Shown: piece by piece, positions 53,678 to 63,865 of the stretch
Layout: the number at the start of each line of letters is the position of its first letter
Numbering within the stretch: the first letter of the stretch is position 1
From: Granulicella sapmiensis
GTDB taxonomy: Bacteria; Acidobacteriota; Terriglobia; Terriglobales; Acidobacteriaceae
Assembly (NCBI GenBank): GCA_026225395.1
Contig: JAMFSR010000041.1
Span: 1 to 64,000 of the forward strand
Length of the DNA: 64,000 nucleotides
Reading direction: 5' to 3'
Program-made: the position numbers and the translations under genes
Notes under the pieces: generated by a model
Told to the model about the DNA's origin: nothing
Database searches by the model: none
What the model saw: only the letters and a program-made list of their open reading frames with translations

Positions 53678-54055
53678 ATGGCTTCGACCACCATCAAAAT
53701 GGGGAAGCGCGGCACCGTCGTTCTTCCCTCCAAACTACGCAAACAACTCGGCCTCATCGACGGCTCATTACTAACCACCGAAGTCAAAGACGGCGAAATC
53801 CGCATTCGCCCGGCATATTTCTATGAACCTGAGGCCTGGTCCGACCAGCGTCGCGCTTTCTTCCTTCTCTACAACTCCATGACCAAGGAAGAATGGGACG
53901 AAGTCCTGCCGGAAGTTCTCGCATTAGGCATGGATCCCTCCACGATAGAAGGGCTTCCGCCAAATCACCGGGACACCCTGCCAACCAACGCCGAACTGAA
54001 CGAGCGCGAGCGCAAAGCCGTCGTCACCTTCGGCAGAGAACCTCTCAGTGCCTGA
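53678..54055 (+). CDS. AbrB/MazE-like antitoxin with C-terminal extension
   Basis: A 125-aa protein. Residues 1-48 form a swapped-hairpin AbrB/SpoVT domain (IKMGKRGTVVLPSKLRKQLGL, DGEIRIRP). The remaining 75 residues are charged and probably wrap the toxin; antitoxins of this class are usually 70-90 aa, so it is long. It ends overlapping the PIN gene by 8 bp, which marks a toxin-antitoxin pair. Iterons upstream suggest autoregulation. Confidence 0.8.
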   Translation: MASTTIKMGKRGTVVLPSKLRKQLGLIDGSLLTTEVKDGEIRIRPAYFYEPEAWSDQRRAFFLLYNSMTKEEWDEVLPEVLALGMDPSTIEGLPPNHRDTLPTNAELNERERKAVVTFGREPLSA

Positions 54056-54476
54056 CCGCTTTTCGCCTCTCGACATTTTCCTGGACTCCAACGTTCTTTT
54101 TTCAGCCTCGCGACTCGAGAACCACCGGTTTCTGAACTTCTGGCGGATGCGCAACGTCACGCCCACGTTTTCGGCTTTCGCCATTAATGAAGTCCGCCGC
54201 AATATCGCGACCGACGCCCATCACACCCGCTTCGAAAAGCTTCTTTTACAAACCAGCATGGTCAGCGACGGCCCACTGCAGATTATTCCTGCAGGCATCA
54301 CCTTGGCTCTCAAGGACCAGCCGATCCTCGCAACCGCCATCTTCGCCAGCATGAATTACCTCATCACCGGCGACCTCCATCACTTTGGCCATCTCTACGG
54401 ATCGACCATCGCCCACGTAAAAATTCTCAGTCCAACAGCGTTTCTGGAAACCTATAACTACCGTCTCAATCTCTAG
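54048..54476 (+). CDS. PIN-domain toxin (VapC-like)
   Basis: A 142-aa protein. The four acidic residues of the PIN nuclease are visible: D13 in IFLDSN, E48 in INEVRR, D90 in LKDQPIL and D109 in ITGDLHHFG. It starts with GTG 54048 inside the antitoxin end. VapC toxins cleave RNA; the antitoxin is AbrB-like, a known pairing. Intact, so the module is probably functional. Confidence 0.82.
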   Translation: MPDRFSPLDIFLDSNVLFSASRLENHRFLNFWRMRNVTPTFSAFAINEVRRNIATDAHHTRFEKLLLQTSMVSDGPLQIIPAGITLALKDQPILATAIFASMNYLITGDLHHFGHLYGSTIAHVKILSPTAFLETYNYRLNL

Positions 54477-54529
54477 CCCGCTCGCGTAAAATCAATCCCT
54501 GACACCATCGCACGCCCCCGGAGCGTCCT

Positions 54530-56167
<1,638 letters not shown>

Positions 56168-56226
56168 CTCTTGCGCGCTGCGAGCGAACTCTACTAAAGT
56201 TGTCTTAGAGCCAAGCTGAGGTCCAT

Positions 56227-56490
56227 TTGGGTTCCCTGACATTCGACGGTGTGCGATTCACCTTTTACTCTCACGATCACACCCCTATACATACTCATGG
56301 CTTTTATGCCGGTATAGAGGTCATTATGGATATTTATCCTGACAACGTGAGACGTGCGCGTCGCAAGAATAGCGTGAAGCCCTCCAACGCAAAAGCGTCG
56401 GACGTCGCACACATTGAGAACACGGCTGCAATCCACCGGCAAGAACTGCTTGCTCTATGGAGGAAGATCAATGCTTCATCCCGACGTTAG
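56227..56490 (+). CDS. DUF4160 protein
   Basis: An 87-aa protein whose N-terminus (RFTFYSHDHTPIHTH) has the histidine-containing motif of DUF4160. The start is TTG 56227 with GAGG 5 bases upstream. It overlaps the DUF2442 gene by 20 bp. Such pairs are often found together and have been suggested as toxin-antitoxin-like modules; no toxic activity can be shown here. Confidence 0.7.
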   Translation: MGSLTFDGVRFTFYSHDHTPIHTHGFYAGIEVIMDIYPDNVRRARRKNSVKPSNAKASDVAHIENTAAIHRQELLALWRKINASSRR

Positions 56491-56824
56491 AGACACGATG
56501 GAAGAAATCGAGGAAATGCTCGCCGCCGCCAAACTCGAGCCACCCTCACCTTCTCTCATCCACGCCGAATACCTTCGCGACAAGGATCTCTTCATCCTAA
56601 AAATCAGCGACGGCCGCCGTCTCGCTATTCCGCGCGAAGATATCTGGGCCGTTCGCAACGCCACACCCGACCAGGCCGCCAACTTCATCACCGAGGCCCC
56701 AGGCTCCGACATCTGGTGGCCCGAATTGGACGAAGGCCTCTATATCCCATATGCCCTCGAAGGCCGCTACGGCAGCGACGCTTGGATGGACCACGTCCAC
56801 CGCCGCACCACCACCGCCGCCTAA
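56471..56824 (+). CDS. DUF2442 protein
   Basis: A 117-aa protein with the DUF2442 core: LKISDGRRLAIPREDIW and DIWWPELDEGLYIPYALEG. ATG 56471 has GGAGG 7 bases upstream. It is translationally coupled to the DUF4160 gene. A bidirectional terminator follows. The function is unknown; it may bind the partner protein or DNA. Confidence 0.75.
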   Translation: MLHPDVRDTMEEIEEMLAAAKLEPPSPSLIHAEYLRDKDLFILKISDGRRLAIPREDIWAVRNATPDQAANFITEAPGSDIWWPELDEGLYIPYALEGRYGSDAWMDHVHRRTTTAA

Positions 56825-56844
56825 CCTCGCCACACACCCAAACA

Positions 56845-56869
56845 AAAGGCCCGCTCATCGCGGGCCTTT
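56845..56869. terminator. Bidirectional terminator between convergent genes
   Basis: AAAGGCCCGC (56845-56854) pairs perfectly with GCGGGCCTTT (56860-56869), with A-runs and T-runs at each end. It lies between the DUF2442 and outer-membrane protein genes. Confidence 0.85.
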
Positions 56870-56903
56870 CCATCTGTTCCCTGTTAGCTGGCCATACTCT
56901 CAC

Positions 56904-57926
56904 CTAGAACCGTATACCGAACTTGACCGGAAAATACGTCGTCCGGTTGCTGTTCGCCGGAAAGAAGTTTGCCCCGGCATAGGCCAGATTCTGCTGAGCG
57001 TCAGCCGCTGTATAACCGGGACGTTGCGAGTTATCAACGAATACATACCGCGCCTCGCCATAGAATCGTTCGTTGGAGAAGTGCGAGAACTTATACGTGA
57101 TCCCGAAGCCCGCGCCGAAGCCCGGAGCGTTCGACGTGTAGTGGTCGAAGTTCGAGTTCACTGCGTAGATGCCGCAACCATAGTAAGGATCGCAGTACTC
57201 TTGTTCCGAAGGTGCCGTGAAGCTGGAGACCTTGTGGTAGAACCCTACGTCAGCCAGCACGTAAGCGCCCCACCCATCGGCCGTCGTTCCGCCAGCCAGC
57301 GTGAACGTCGGATCGATCGAAAACGACCAGGTGTGCTGATTTGCATCAATCCCGTTGTCCGCTGCATTGTAGTCACCCGTGTAGATGTACGACTGATTGC
57401 TGATCGCCTGCTTCGACAGTCCGAAGTGGTCATAATCGAACTCCACCGGCACGGCAAAGTTCTTGCTGAACTGCCGTCCGCCGCCCAACTGGATTCCCCA
57501 GCTCGGCGTGAAGTACTTCCACGTATTGCCCGAGGGTTGCGCCAACCCCGCACCACCATAGAACATCCACTTGTTCGATCCATCCGCATTCGTGTTCCCG
57601 CCACGATACCGTGGACGCCCATAGCGCCGCCGTCCGTTGTACTGCATCGCATTCAGGTGCAGCGGATCGGTGCTCACCGTAGCCAAATCATCCGCCGCGC
57701 CGCTGCTGCTCGACGAGCTCGAAACCGCATCTTCCGCAACCGAGCTGGTCGCATACACAGGCGATGTATACGACTTGAAATTCACCGCCGGCGCGCTTAC
57801 AGCCTGGCTCTGCATCGTCGCAGCCGGCTTGCTGGTCTGCGCGCTCATCGCGGCCACACTTGCGCCGCAAACCGCCGCGAGCATCAAGCTACGGCGCACG
57901 AAGTTCGTTCGAGTAAAAATAGACAT
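56904..57926 (-). CDS. Outer-membrane beta-barrel protein with signal peptide
   Basis: A 340-aa protein. ATG 57926 begins the signal peptide (ending about residue 29, MSAQT), with GGAG 11 bases upstream. Residues 35-105 are serine- and alanine-rich and probably disordered; a basic GRRRYGRPRYRGG stretch leads to the barrel, which ends YFPVKFGIRF, an outer-membrane C-terminal signature. A Cys pair (EQEYCDPYYGCG) sits in a loop. Function unknown; it converges on the DUF2442 gene. Confidence 0.8.
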   Translation of the reverse strand: MSIFTRTNFVRRSLMLAAVCGASVAAMSAQTSKPAATMQSQAVSAPAVNFKSYTSPVYATSSVAEDAVSSSSSSSGAADDLATVSTDPLHLNAMQYNGRRRYGRPRYRGGNTNADGSNKWMFYGGAGLAQPSGNTWKYFTPSWGIQLGGGRQFSKNFAVPVEFDYDHFGLSKQAISNQSYIYTGDYNAADNGIDANQHTWSFSIDPTFTLAGGTTADGWGAYVLADVGFYHKVSSFTAPSEQEYCDPYYGCGIYAVNSNFDHYTSNAPGFGAGFGITYKFSHFSNERFYGEARYVFVDNSQRPGYTAADAQQNLAYAGANFFPANSNRTTYFPVKFGIRF

Positions 57927-58206
57927 CTTGTTGTTGACTCCTTGCCGCAAGGGCAGAATTGCTGGATAAAACCCGAAATCTCGCCTTTAGTTGTGCCGAT
58001 CAGGGACCATCGGACTTCCCTACAGCGTAGGACGGTGAAACTCGCCGACTGGATGCAGATTCTCGGAAATTGCCCCTTGACGCAGCTTTCCAGCCAAACC
58101 ACCCACCCGGTCAACCGGCCCCTCAAACGATATCCCAGTATAAGGCGTTCACCCGCATAAATGCCTTCCGCAACCCGCGCACACCAAAGCACTAAACTAT
58201 CCCTAC

Positions 58207-58944
58207 ATGTCCATCGCCGCCAACCTCGAACGCCTCCGCAACGAAGTAGCCGACGCCTGCGCCCGCGCCGACCGCTCGCCCTCCACCGTCGCCCTCATGG
58301 CCGTCAGCAAAATGCACCCCGCCGAAGCCCTCCTCGAAGCCCACGCCGCCGGCCAGCGCCTCTTCGGCGAAAACCGCGTCCAGGAATGGCAATCTAAATC
58401 GCTTTCCTTCGCGACCCTTGCGCCAACCTTAGCGCCCTCTGCGTTCCCGTCCTCCTACCCCACTGCAACCGACTTCCGCATGCACTTAATCGGCCCGCTA
58501 CAGAACAACAAAACCACCAAAGCCGCCGACCTCTTCCACGCCATCGACACGATCGACTCCCTCAAAACCGCCACCCGCCTCAACGAAGCCGCCGCCGCGC
58601 TCAACAAAACCCTCCCCATCCTCATCGAAATCAAGCTCTCCCCCGAAGACACCAAGCACGGTCTCGCTCCGGAGTCTCTCTCCTCATTCCTCCAATCCCT
58701 CATCCCTCTCCAGAACCTCACCGTCACCGGCCTCATGACCGTCCCACCCTGGTCGGAAGACCCCGAAACCGCCCGCCCCTACTTCCAGCACCTCCGTCGC
58801 CTACGCGACGAAAGCCTCGCCACACACCCCACCCTCACCGAGCTCTCCATGGGCATGTCCAACGACTTCCGCGTAGCCATCGAAGAAGGCTCCACGACCG
58901 TCCGCCTCGGCACCGCCATCTTCGGCAAACGCACCTACGCCTGA
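58207..58944 (+). CDS. yggS: YggS-family PLP-binding protein
   Basis: A 245-aa single-domain PLP barrel. K35 in MAVSKMHP binds PLP, followed by GENRVQEWQ, MHLIGPLQNNK and MGMSNDFRVAIEEG, all family hallmarks. It keeps PLP and amino-acid homeostasis in the cytoplasm. Between GENRVQEWQ and HLIGPLQ there is an extra segment of about 25 residues, rich in Ala, Pro, Thr, encoded by DNA resembling CCTTCGCGACCCTTGCGCC-type intergenic repeats. A frame-preserving insertion is likely. Confidence 0.88.
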   Translation: MSIAANLERLRNEVADACARADRSPSTVALMAVSKMHPAEALLEAHAAGQRLFGENRVQEWQSKSLSFATLAPTLAPSAFPSSYPTATDFRMHLIGPLQNNKTTKAADLFHAIDTIDSLKTATRLNEAAAALNKTLPILIEIKLSPEDTKHGLAPESLSSFLQSLIPLQNLTVTGLMTVPPWSEDPETARPYFQHLRRLRDESLATHPTLTELSMGMSNDFRVAIEEGSTTVRLGTAIFGKRTYA

Positions 58945-58967
58945 ACCACGGTTGCTTGGCATACCCT

Positions 58968-59068
58968 GTCATCTCGACCGGAGCGCAGCGCAGTCGAGAG
59001 ACCTGCAGTCGCCCTTGCTTTTCTTTCTGTCATCCTCGCAGGCGGTCTGCTTTCTGCTGTCGCCTTAC
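58968..59068. repeat. Acidobacterial intergenic repeat segment (TCTCGAC hairpin and CTTTCTGTCATCCTCG word)
   Basis: TCTCGAC and GTCGAGA at about 58973-59000 form a hairpin, followed by a CTTTCTGTCATCCTCG word (about 59020-59037) also present near 52623-52638. It fills the gap before the family-2 repeat. Confidence 0.5.
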
Positions 59069-59140
59069 CGGATTAGCAGGGGCCTTCAGGCCCATGAGAT
59101 GACCCCACCCCCAAAAAGGGCTTCAGCCCTGGGCCTCCCT
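59069..59140. repeat. Family-2 dispersed hairpin repeat, copy 2
   Basis: Starts CGGATTAG as the copy at 41673, then GGGGCCTTCAGGCCC, a spacer, and the tail AAAAGGGCTTCAGCCCTGGG-CCTCCC. The arms differ from copy 1 but keep pairing. Confidence 0.6.
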
Positions 59141-59211
59141 GTCACCTGCGCAGAAAATCTGCATGACTCAAAACTAAAACACTCACCGCACACAACGGAA
59201 CGCAACCCTTT

Positions 59212-59445
59212 TCAGCGATTCGATCGACCACCAACCACCGCCATCCCAATCCCCACCACCACTGCCGCCGCCCCACCCGCAAACAGCCCCGCCATAGCTC
59301 CCGCCAGCCGAATCTGCGACTCAGCAGCCCCGGCATTGACGGCGTGCCGCACCACACCATGAGCCGTAGCCAAACCCACGCCCACAAATACCGCCACGAA
59401 CACCACAACCCGCAGAGCAACCCGCATCCCCTCAAGATACGGCAC
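59212..59445 (-). CDS. Small membrane protein (hypothetical)
   Basis: A 77-aa protein with two hydrophobic segments (about residues 8-31 and 48-71) and a short basic C-terminus. It lies 37 bp downstream of the polygalacturonase gene on the same strand. No family is recognised. The start is ATG 59445 and an in-frame ATG six codons on is possible. Its reality rests on the frame and hydrophobicity only. Confidence 0.45.
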   Translation of the reverse strand: MPYLEGMRVALRVVVFVAVFVGVGLATAHGVVRHAVNAGAAESQIRLAGAMAGLFAGGAAAVVVGIGMAVVGGRSNR

Positions 59446-59482
59446 CTTACTCCCTATTCCCTACTACCTACTCCCTGCTTCA

Positions 59483-60772
59483 TCACTTCCCCGCCACACT
59501 AGCCGTCGGCGAAACCGTAATCCCCTCACCCTGCGCCGCCGTCACCTTCACGTTCTTGAACGCCACCTTCGCATAAGCAATCTTCATCCCGGTCTTCGCC
59601 GAAATGTCGACATTCTTCAGCGACAGCCCCAACACCGGCGATTCCGGCAGGCCCACAATCACGCCCGCCACATCTCCACCCGTAGCCTTCACATTCTCAA
59701 TCGAAATATCGTGAAAGAACGGCGTCAACCGCGTCACCGGTGCCGCCGCTACCTCACCTTCCGGATAAACCTTCGGGTAGTACTCACTGATCAAAATCGC
59801 CGTCTTCACATCAACCATATCGATGTCCTTGAACGAGATATCGCTCACATCATGCCCACGGTCCCGGTTCGCCTTGATCCGAATCCCCTGGTCCGTTCCC
59901 TTGAAGTGAATTCGCTCCGCATGGATGTGGTTCGCTCCACCGGCAACCTCGCTTCCAATCGAAAGCCCATGCCCATTCTCAAACGTGCAATCGGTAATCG
60001 TGATGTACTCACTCGGCGCATCCGGCCCCGGCGAATTGATCGCCCCCGACTTGATCGCGATATTGTCGTCGCCCGTCGAAGAGAACACATGGTCGATCAC
60101 GATATGGCTTGAGCTGAAAGGATCGATCGCATCCGTATTCGGCGAGTGCGGAGCCAGAATCCTCACATTCCGAAACACCAGATCATCCGCGTAGTACGGC
60201 ACAATCTGCCAGAACCCCGAGTTCTGCACCGTAATGTTCTCCACCCGTATGTGCTTCGAATGATCGAACACCATCCCCATCGGCCGCGGATGGTCCGTCC
60301 CCAGCACCCCCGAATCCTTCACACCCTTCACATACTCCCACCAGATGTGCCCCTGCCCATCGATCGTCCCTCCACCCGTAATCACAATGTTCTCCGCATC
60401 CACCGACCCCACCAGCGGCTGCACCGTCTCATGCCGCGCAAACATCACCTTCGGATAGTCCTCCCGATCTGGCGACCCCAGCAGCGTAGCCCCCGCCGCC
60501 ACATTGAACGTAGTCCCCGACTTCAACGAAATCGGCCCACTCAAAAACGTCCCTCCGCTCAACATCACAATGCCCGTAGAAGCGCTCTTGTCCGATACCG
60601 CCGCCGCGCACGCATCCACAGCCTTCTGGATCGCGACGGTATCCTTCGCCACGCCATCCCCCTTGGCACCATACTCCCGCACATCGCAAGTCTTCGTGCT
60701 CTCACTCACCGCCCACGCCGACACCGATCCAAACCCCACCGCCACAACCGCCACCAAATTAACAAACCGCAT
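59483..60772 (-). CDS. Secreted polygalacturonase (GH28)
   Basis: A 429-aa protein with a signal peptide (1-21). Catalytic motifs in order: NTDAIDPF (Asn-Thr-Asp), TGDDNIAIKSG (Asp pair), GHGLSIGSE (His) and RIKANRDRG. The TGDDNIAIK form (Asn instead of Cys) is common in exo-type and rhamnogalacturonase-like members. The start is ATG 60772 with GAGG 8-9 bases upstream; a longer frame to 60850 would precede the signal. It should cut pectin outside the cell. No other pectin genes are adjacent. Confidence 0.9.
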   Translation of the reverse strand: MRFVNLVAVVAVGFGSVSAWAVSESTKTCDVREYGAKGDGVAKDTVAIQKAVDACAAAVSDKSASTGIVMLSGGTFLSGPISLKSGTTFNVAAGATLLGSPDREDYPKVMFARHETVQPLVGSVDAENIVITGGGTIDGQGHIWWEYVKGVKDSGVLGTDHPRPMGMVFDHSKHIRVENITVQNSGFWQIVPYYADDLVFRNVRILAPHSPNTDAIDPFSSSHIVIDHVFSSTGDDNIAIKSGAINSPGPDAPSEYITITDCTFENGHGLSIGSEVAGGANHIHAERIHFKGTDQGIRIKANRDRGHDVSDISFKDIDMVDVKTAILISEYYPKVYPEGEVAAAPVTRLTPFFHDISIENVKATGGDVAGVIVGLPESPVLGLSLKNVDISAKTGMKIAYAKVAFKNVKVTAAQGEGITVSPTASVAGK

Positions 60773-61112
60773 CGCACACACCTCGGAAAATCTGTCAGAC
60801 AACTCCGCCAGCCATCTTACACAGATAACCCCTGCTTGCTCCACCTCCACCTCGGGTGCCCCATGTTCGCGACGGCCTCATCGTCGCTAACGTGGGCATC
60901 GTTTGCGGAAGCAAACGACAGCTCTTCTCAGCCCGGCAAGAACCTCTCGCACCAATCCAAAACATCACCGATATCCGACCATCGCATCAGCCAAAATCCG
61001 CTTACCGCCCCAATCCACCGCTTATCGCTCAAACGTCACGCAGCAGACACAATCAAGTGAGATGATCACCTCAACACCGGGCAAGCACCACCAGAACGGA
61101 GCAAAGCATCCC
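60773..61112. other. Divergent intergenic region, with repeat copy
   Basis: About 340 bp between GH28 and cydA starts. Holds the family-1 repeat copy at 60853-60926; no promoter consensus is clear. GGAG lies 12 bases before the cydA start. Confidence 0.5.
60853..60926. repeat. Hairpin repeat family 1, copy before cydA
   Basis: CCCATGTTCGCGACG (60860-60874) pairs with CGTCGCTAACGTGGG (60882-60896) with one G-T pair and one mismatch; second hairpin CGTTTGC-GGAA-GCAAACG (60900-60917). Confidence 0.75.
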
Positions 61113-62456
61113 ATGGACGCCCTCACTCTCCACCGAATCCACTTCGGCTTCACCATCACCTACCACTACCTCTTCCCCCAGCTCACCATGGGCCTCGCTC
61201 TGTTGATCGTGGTCCTCAAAACCCTCGCCCTCAAAACAGGCGATGAAAAGTACGACGTCTCTGCCCGCTTCTGGGCCAAGATCTTCGCCATCAACTTCGT
61301 CCTCGGCGTCGTCACCGGCATCCCCATGGAGTTCCAGTTCGGCACCAACTGGTCTGAGTTCTCCCGCCGCACCGGCGGCGTCATCGGCATGCCCCTCGCC
61401 ATGGAAGGCATCTTCTCCTTCTTCCTCGAGTCCGCCTTCCTCGGCCTCTTCCTCTTCGGCGAGCACCGCCTCTCCCGCCGCATGCACTGGCTCTCCGCAT
61501 TCCTTGTCTTCTGCGGCTCCTGGTTCTCCGGCTTCTTCATCATCGTGACCAACGCCTGGATGCAGCACCCCGTCTCCTACACGGTCAACGCGCAGGGCGT
61601 CTACGAGGTCGCCAGCTTCTGGGCTCTCCTCTTCAACCCCTGGGCCATCCTTGAGTACGCCCACAACATGTGCGCCGCCGTTGTCACCGCCAGCTTCGTC
61701 ATGTCCGCCGTTGGAGCACTCTATCTCCTCCAGCGCCGCCCCGGCGACTACGGCCGCATCTTCCTCAAGCTCGGCGTCGTCGCCGGCGTCATCTCCTGCA
61801 TCCTGCAGATCTTCCCGACCGGCGACCTCCACGGCAAATACATGGCTAAGCACCAGCCCGCCGCCACCGCCGCCATGGAAGGCCTCTTCCACTCCACCAA
61901 AGGCGCGCCCATCGCCATCATGGGCCAGCCCGACTACGAAACCCAGACCATCGACAACCCCATCGCCGTCAACAAGGTCCTCAGCTTCCTCATCTACGGC
62001 ACCACCTCGGCCGAAGTCACCGGCCTCGACCACTTCCCCCGCGACCAGTGGCCCTCCGCGCTGCCCTTGCTCTTCTACGCGTACCACATCATGGCCGGCC
62101 TCGGAACCTACTTCGCCGCGCTCATGGCCGTCGCCGGCTTCCTGCTCTGGCGCGGCAAGCTCTTCACCGCCCGCTGGCTCCTCTGGCCCATCCTGCTCAG
62201 TTGGCCGCTCCCCTACATCGCCACCACCGCCGGTTGGATGACCGCCGAAATCGGCCGCCAGCCCTGGCTTGTCTACGGCCTCATCCGCACCTCCGCCGGA
62301 TCATCCACACACGTCTCCGCCGGCAACAGCCTCTTCACGTTACTCGGCTTCCTCGGCCTCTACTCCCTGCTCTCCATCCTCTGGATCATCCTCGTCTACA
62401 CCCACATCCAGTCCGGCCCCAACGCCACCCACCACACCGAAGTAACCCTGGCCTAA
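61113..62456 (+). CDS. cydA: Cytochrome bd quinol oxidase subunit I
   Basis: A 447-aa membrane protein with nine helices. The N-terminal LHRIHFGFTITYHYLFPQLT, the MEGIFSFFLES helix and PWLVYGLIRTS are diagnostic. It binds the haems and oxidises quinol; at about 447 aa it is of the short Q-loop type. The start is ATG 61113 (MDALTLHRIH); an upstream in-frame ATG at 61062 adds a soluble stretch without homology. cydB follows after a repeat copy, and together they form the high-affinity oxidase for low oxygen. Confidence 0.93.
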   Translation: MDALTLHRIHFGFTITYHYLFPQLTMGLALLIVVLKTLALKTGDEKYDVSARFWAKIFAINFVLGVVTGIPMEFQFGTNWSEFSRRTGGVIGMPLAMEGIFSFFLESAFLGLFLFGEHRLSRRMHWLSAFLVFCGSWFSGFFIIVTNAWMQHPVSYTVNAQGVYEVASFWALLFNPWAILEYAHNMCAAVVTASFVMSAVGALYLLQRRPGDYGRIFLKLGVVAGVISCILQIFPTGDLHGKYMAKHQPAATAAMEGLFHSTKGAPIAIMGQPDYETQTIDNPIAVNKVLSFLIYGTTSAEVTGLDHFPRDQWPSALPLLFYAYHIMAGLGTYFAALMAVAGFLLWRGKLFTARWLLWPILLSWPLPYIATTAGWMTAEIGRQPWLVYGLIRTSAGSSTHVSAGNSLFTLLGFLGLYSLLSILWIILVYTHIQSGPNATHHTEVTLA

Positions 62457-62484
62457 CCACCATGACCACACCCAAAATTCGAAG

Positions 62485-62556
62485 CCGGGTGGCCCATCCT
62501 TTGGCGCCTTTTGCCAAAGGGTGGGGTATCGTTTGCGGTAGCAAACGACCGCTCTC
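62485..62556. repeat. Hairpin repeat family 1, copy between cydA and cydB
   Basis: CCCATCCTTTGGC (62493-62505) pairs with GCCAAAGGGTGGG (62513-62525) with one G-T pair; second hairpin CGTTTGC-GGTA-GCAAACG (62530-62547); tail CCGCTCTC. Confidence 0.75.
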
Positions 62557-62633
62557 CTCCGCCCCGCCAAAACTCCTGAACCCACCCCCCAATCCCCACT
62601 CCCCAACCCCCACCGACTAACAACGGAGCCCCC

Positions 62634-63680
62634 ATGGGAACCCTCTGGTTCTGGATCGTCGCCGTCATGCTCACCGCCTACGTCGTTCTCGACGGCTTCG
62701 ACCTCGGCGTCGGCGCCGTCTATCTCTTCGTCGCCCGCACCGAAGAAGAGCGCGGCCAGGCCCTCCGTGCCATCGGCCCCGTCTGGGACGGCAACGAAGT
62801 CTGGCTCCTAGCCGCCGGCGGCACACTCTTCTTCGCCTTCCCACTCCTCTATGCCTCGGCCTTCAGCGGCTTTTACCTCCCGCTCATGATGGTCCTCTGG
62901 CTGCTCGTGCTCCGCGGCATCTCCATCGAGCTCCGCTCCCACTCCGCCGACCCCCTCTGGCGCACCTTCTTCGACGGCCTCTTCGCCCTCGCCAGCATTC
63001 TCCTCACCATCTTCTTCGGCGCCGCCCTCGCCAACGTCATCCGCGGCGTCCCCATCGGCCCCGACAACTACTTCTTCCTCCCCCTCTGGACCAACTTCCG
63101 CACCGGTGCATCCCCCGGAATTCTCGACTGGTACACCATCCTCGGCGCCCTCATGGCCCTCGCCGGTCTCGCCCTCCACGGCTGCCTCTACCTCGCCCTC
63201 AAAACCGAAGGCCACCTCGAGCACCGTGCCCTCTCCACCGCCCTCCGCCTCTGGCCCGTAGTCATCGTGCTCACCTGCCTAGGAATCCCCGCCACCATCC
63301 TCGCCCGCCCCGCCTCGCTCGCCTACTACACCCATCACCCCGCAGCCTTCCTCGCCCCGCTAGGCGTCATCGCCGGCCTCGCCCTCATGCGCCCCGGCCT
63401 TCCCGCCCGCTCCCGCTTCAAATCCTTCTTAGGCTCCTGCCTCTACCTCACCTCGATGATGGTCGGCGCCTGCCTCGGCCTCTTCCCCGTACTTCTCCCC
63501 GCCGTCGGCACCACCGGCCACGACCTCACCATCGCCAGCGCCATCTCCGGTCCCCACACCCTCCACGTAGGCCTGGTCTGGTGGAGCTTCGGCATGCTCC
63601 TGGCCCTGATGTACTTCTCCATCGTCTACTGGCTCTTCCGCGGCAAAGTCTCCCAACACGCCGAAGGCTACGGCCACTAA
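62634..63680 (+). CDS. cydB: Cytochrome bd quinol oxidase subunit II
   Basis: A 348-aa protein with eight helices. MGTLWFWIVAVMLTAYVVLDGFDLGVGAV, the GPVWDGNEVWLLAAGG loop and RGISIELRSH are diagnostic. It packs with CydA in the inner membrane. It starts at ATG 62634 after GGAG (spacing about 7). The 177-bp cydA-cydB gap contains the hairpin repeat, which may act on the transcript between the two. Confidence 0.93.
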   Translation: MGTLWFWIVAVMLTAYVVLDGFDLGVGAVYLFVARTEEERGQALRAIGPVWDGNEVWLLAAGGTLFFAFPLLYASAFSGFYLPLMMVLWLLVLRGISIELRSHSADPLWRTFFDGLFALASILLTIFFGAALANVIRGVPIGPDNYFFLPLWTNFRTGASPGILDWYTILGALMALAGLALHGCLYLALKTEGHLEHRALSTALRLWPVVIVLTCLGIPATILARPASLAYYTHHPAAFLAPLGVIAGLALMRPGLPARSRFKSFLGSCLYLTSMMVGACLGLFPVLLPAVGTTGHDLTIASAISGPHTLHVGLVWWSFGMLLALMYFSIVYWLFRGKVSQHAEGYGH

Positions 63681-63717
63681 CCAAGAACCAGCACCACACC
63701 GGGTGCCTATCTCGCCA

Positions 63718-63792
63718 CCCGGGTGCCCCATGTTCGCGACGGCTCCATCGTCGCTAACGTGGGCATCGTTTGCTGCCGCAAACGACCGCTCT
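63718..63792. repeat. Hairpin repeat family 1, copy after cydB
   Basis: CCCATGTTCGCGACG (63726-63740) pairs with CGTCGCTAACGTGGG (63748-63762); second hairpin CGTTTGC-TGCC-GCAAACG (63766-63783). Outer arm identical to the 60853 copy but the loop of the second hairpin differs. A partial extra copy of the GGGTGCC leader lies just upstream. Confidence 0.75.
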
Positions 63793-63843
63793 CCTCAACC
63801 CACCCCAAAAGCAAAGGGCCATCCCAAAAGGACAGCCCCGCTT

Positions 63844-63860
63844 TTCCTAATCCCTAATCC
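63844..63860. repeat. Short TAATCCC tandem run
   Basis: Two CTAATCC units next to the end of guaA, of the same type as the arrays at 47000 and 51852. Confidence 0.45.
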
Positions 63861-63865
63861 CTGCC

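Noticed and set aside
60146..61060. 304-aa plus-strand frame antisense to the GH28 gene
   Set aside because: His/Arg/Pro-rich shadow of the polygalacturonase coding strand with no motif.
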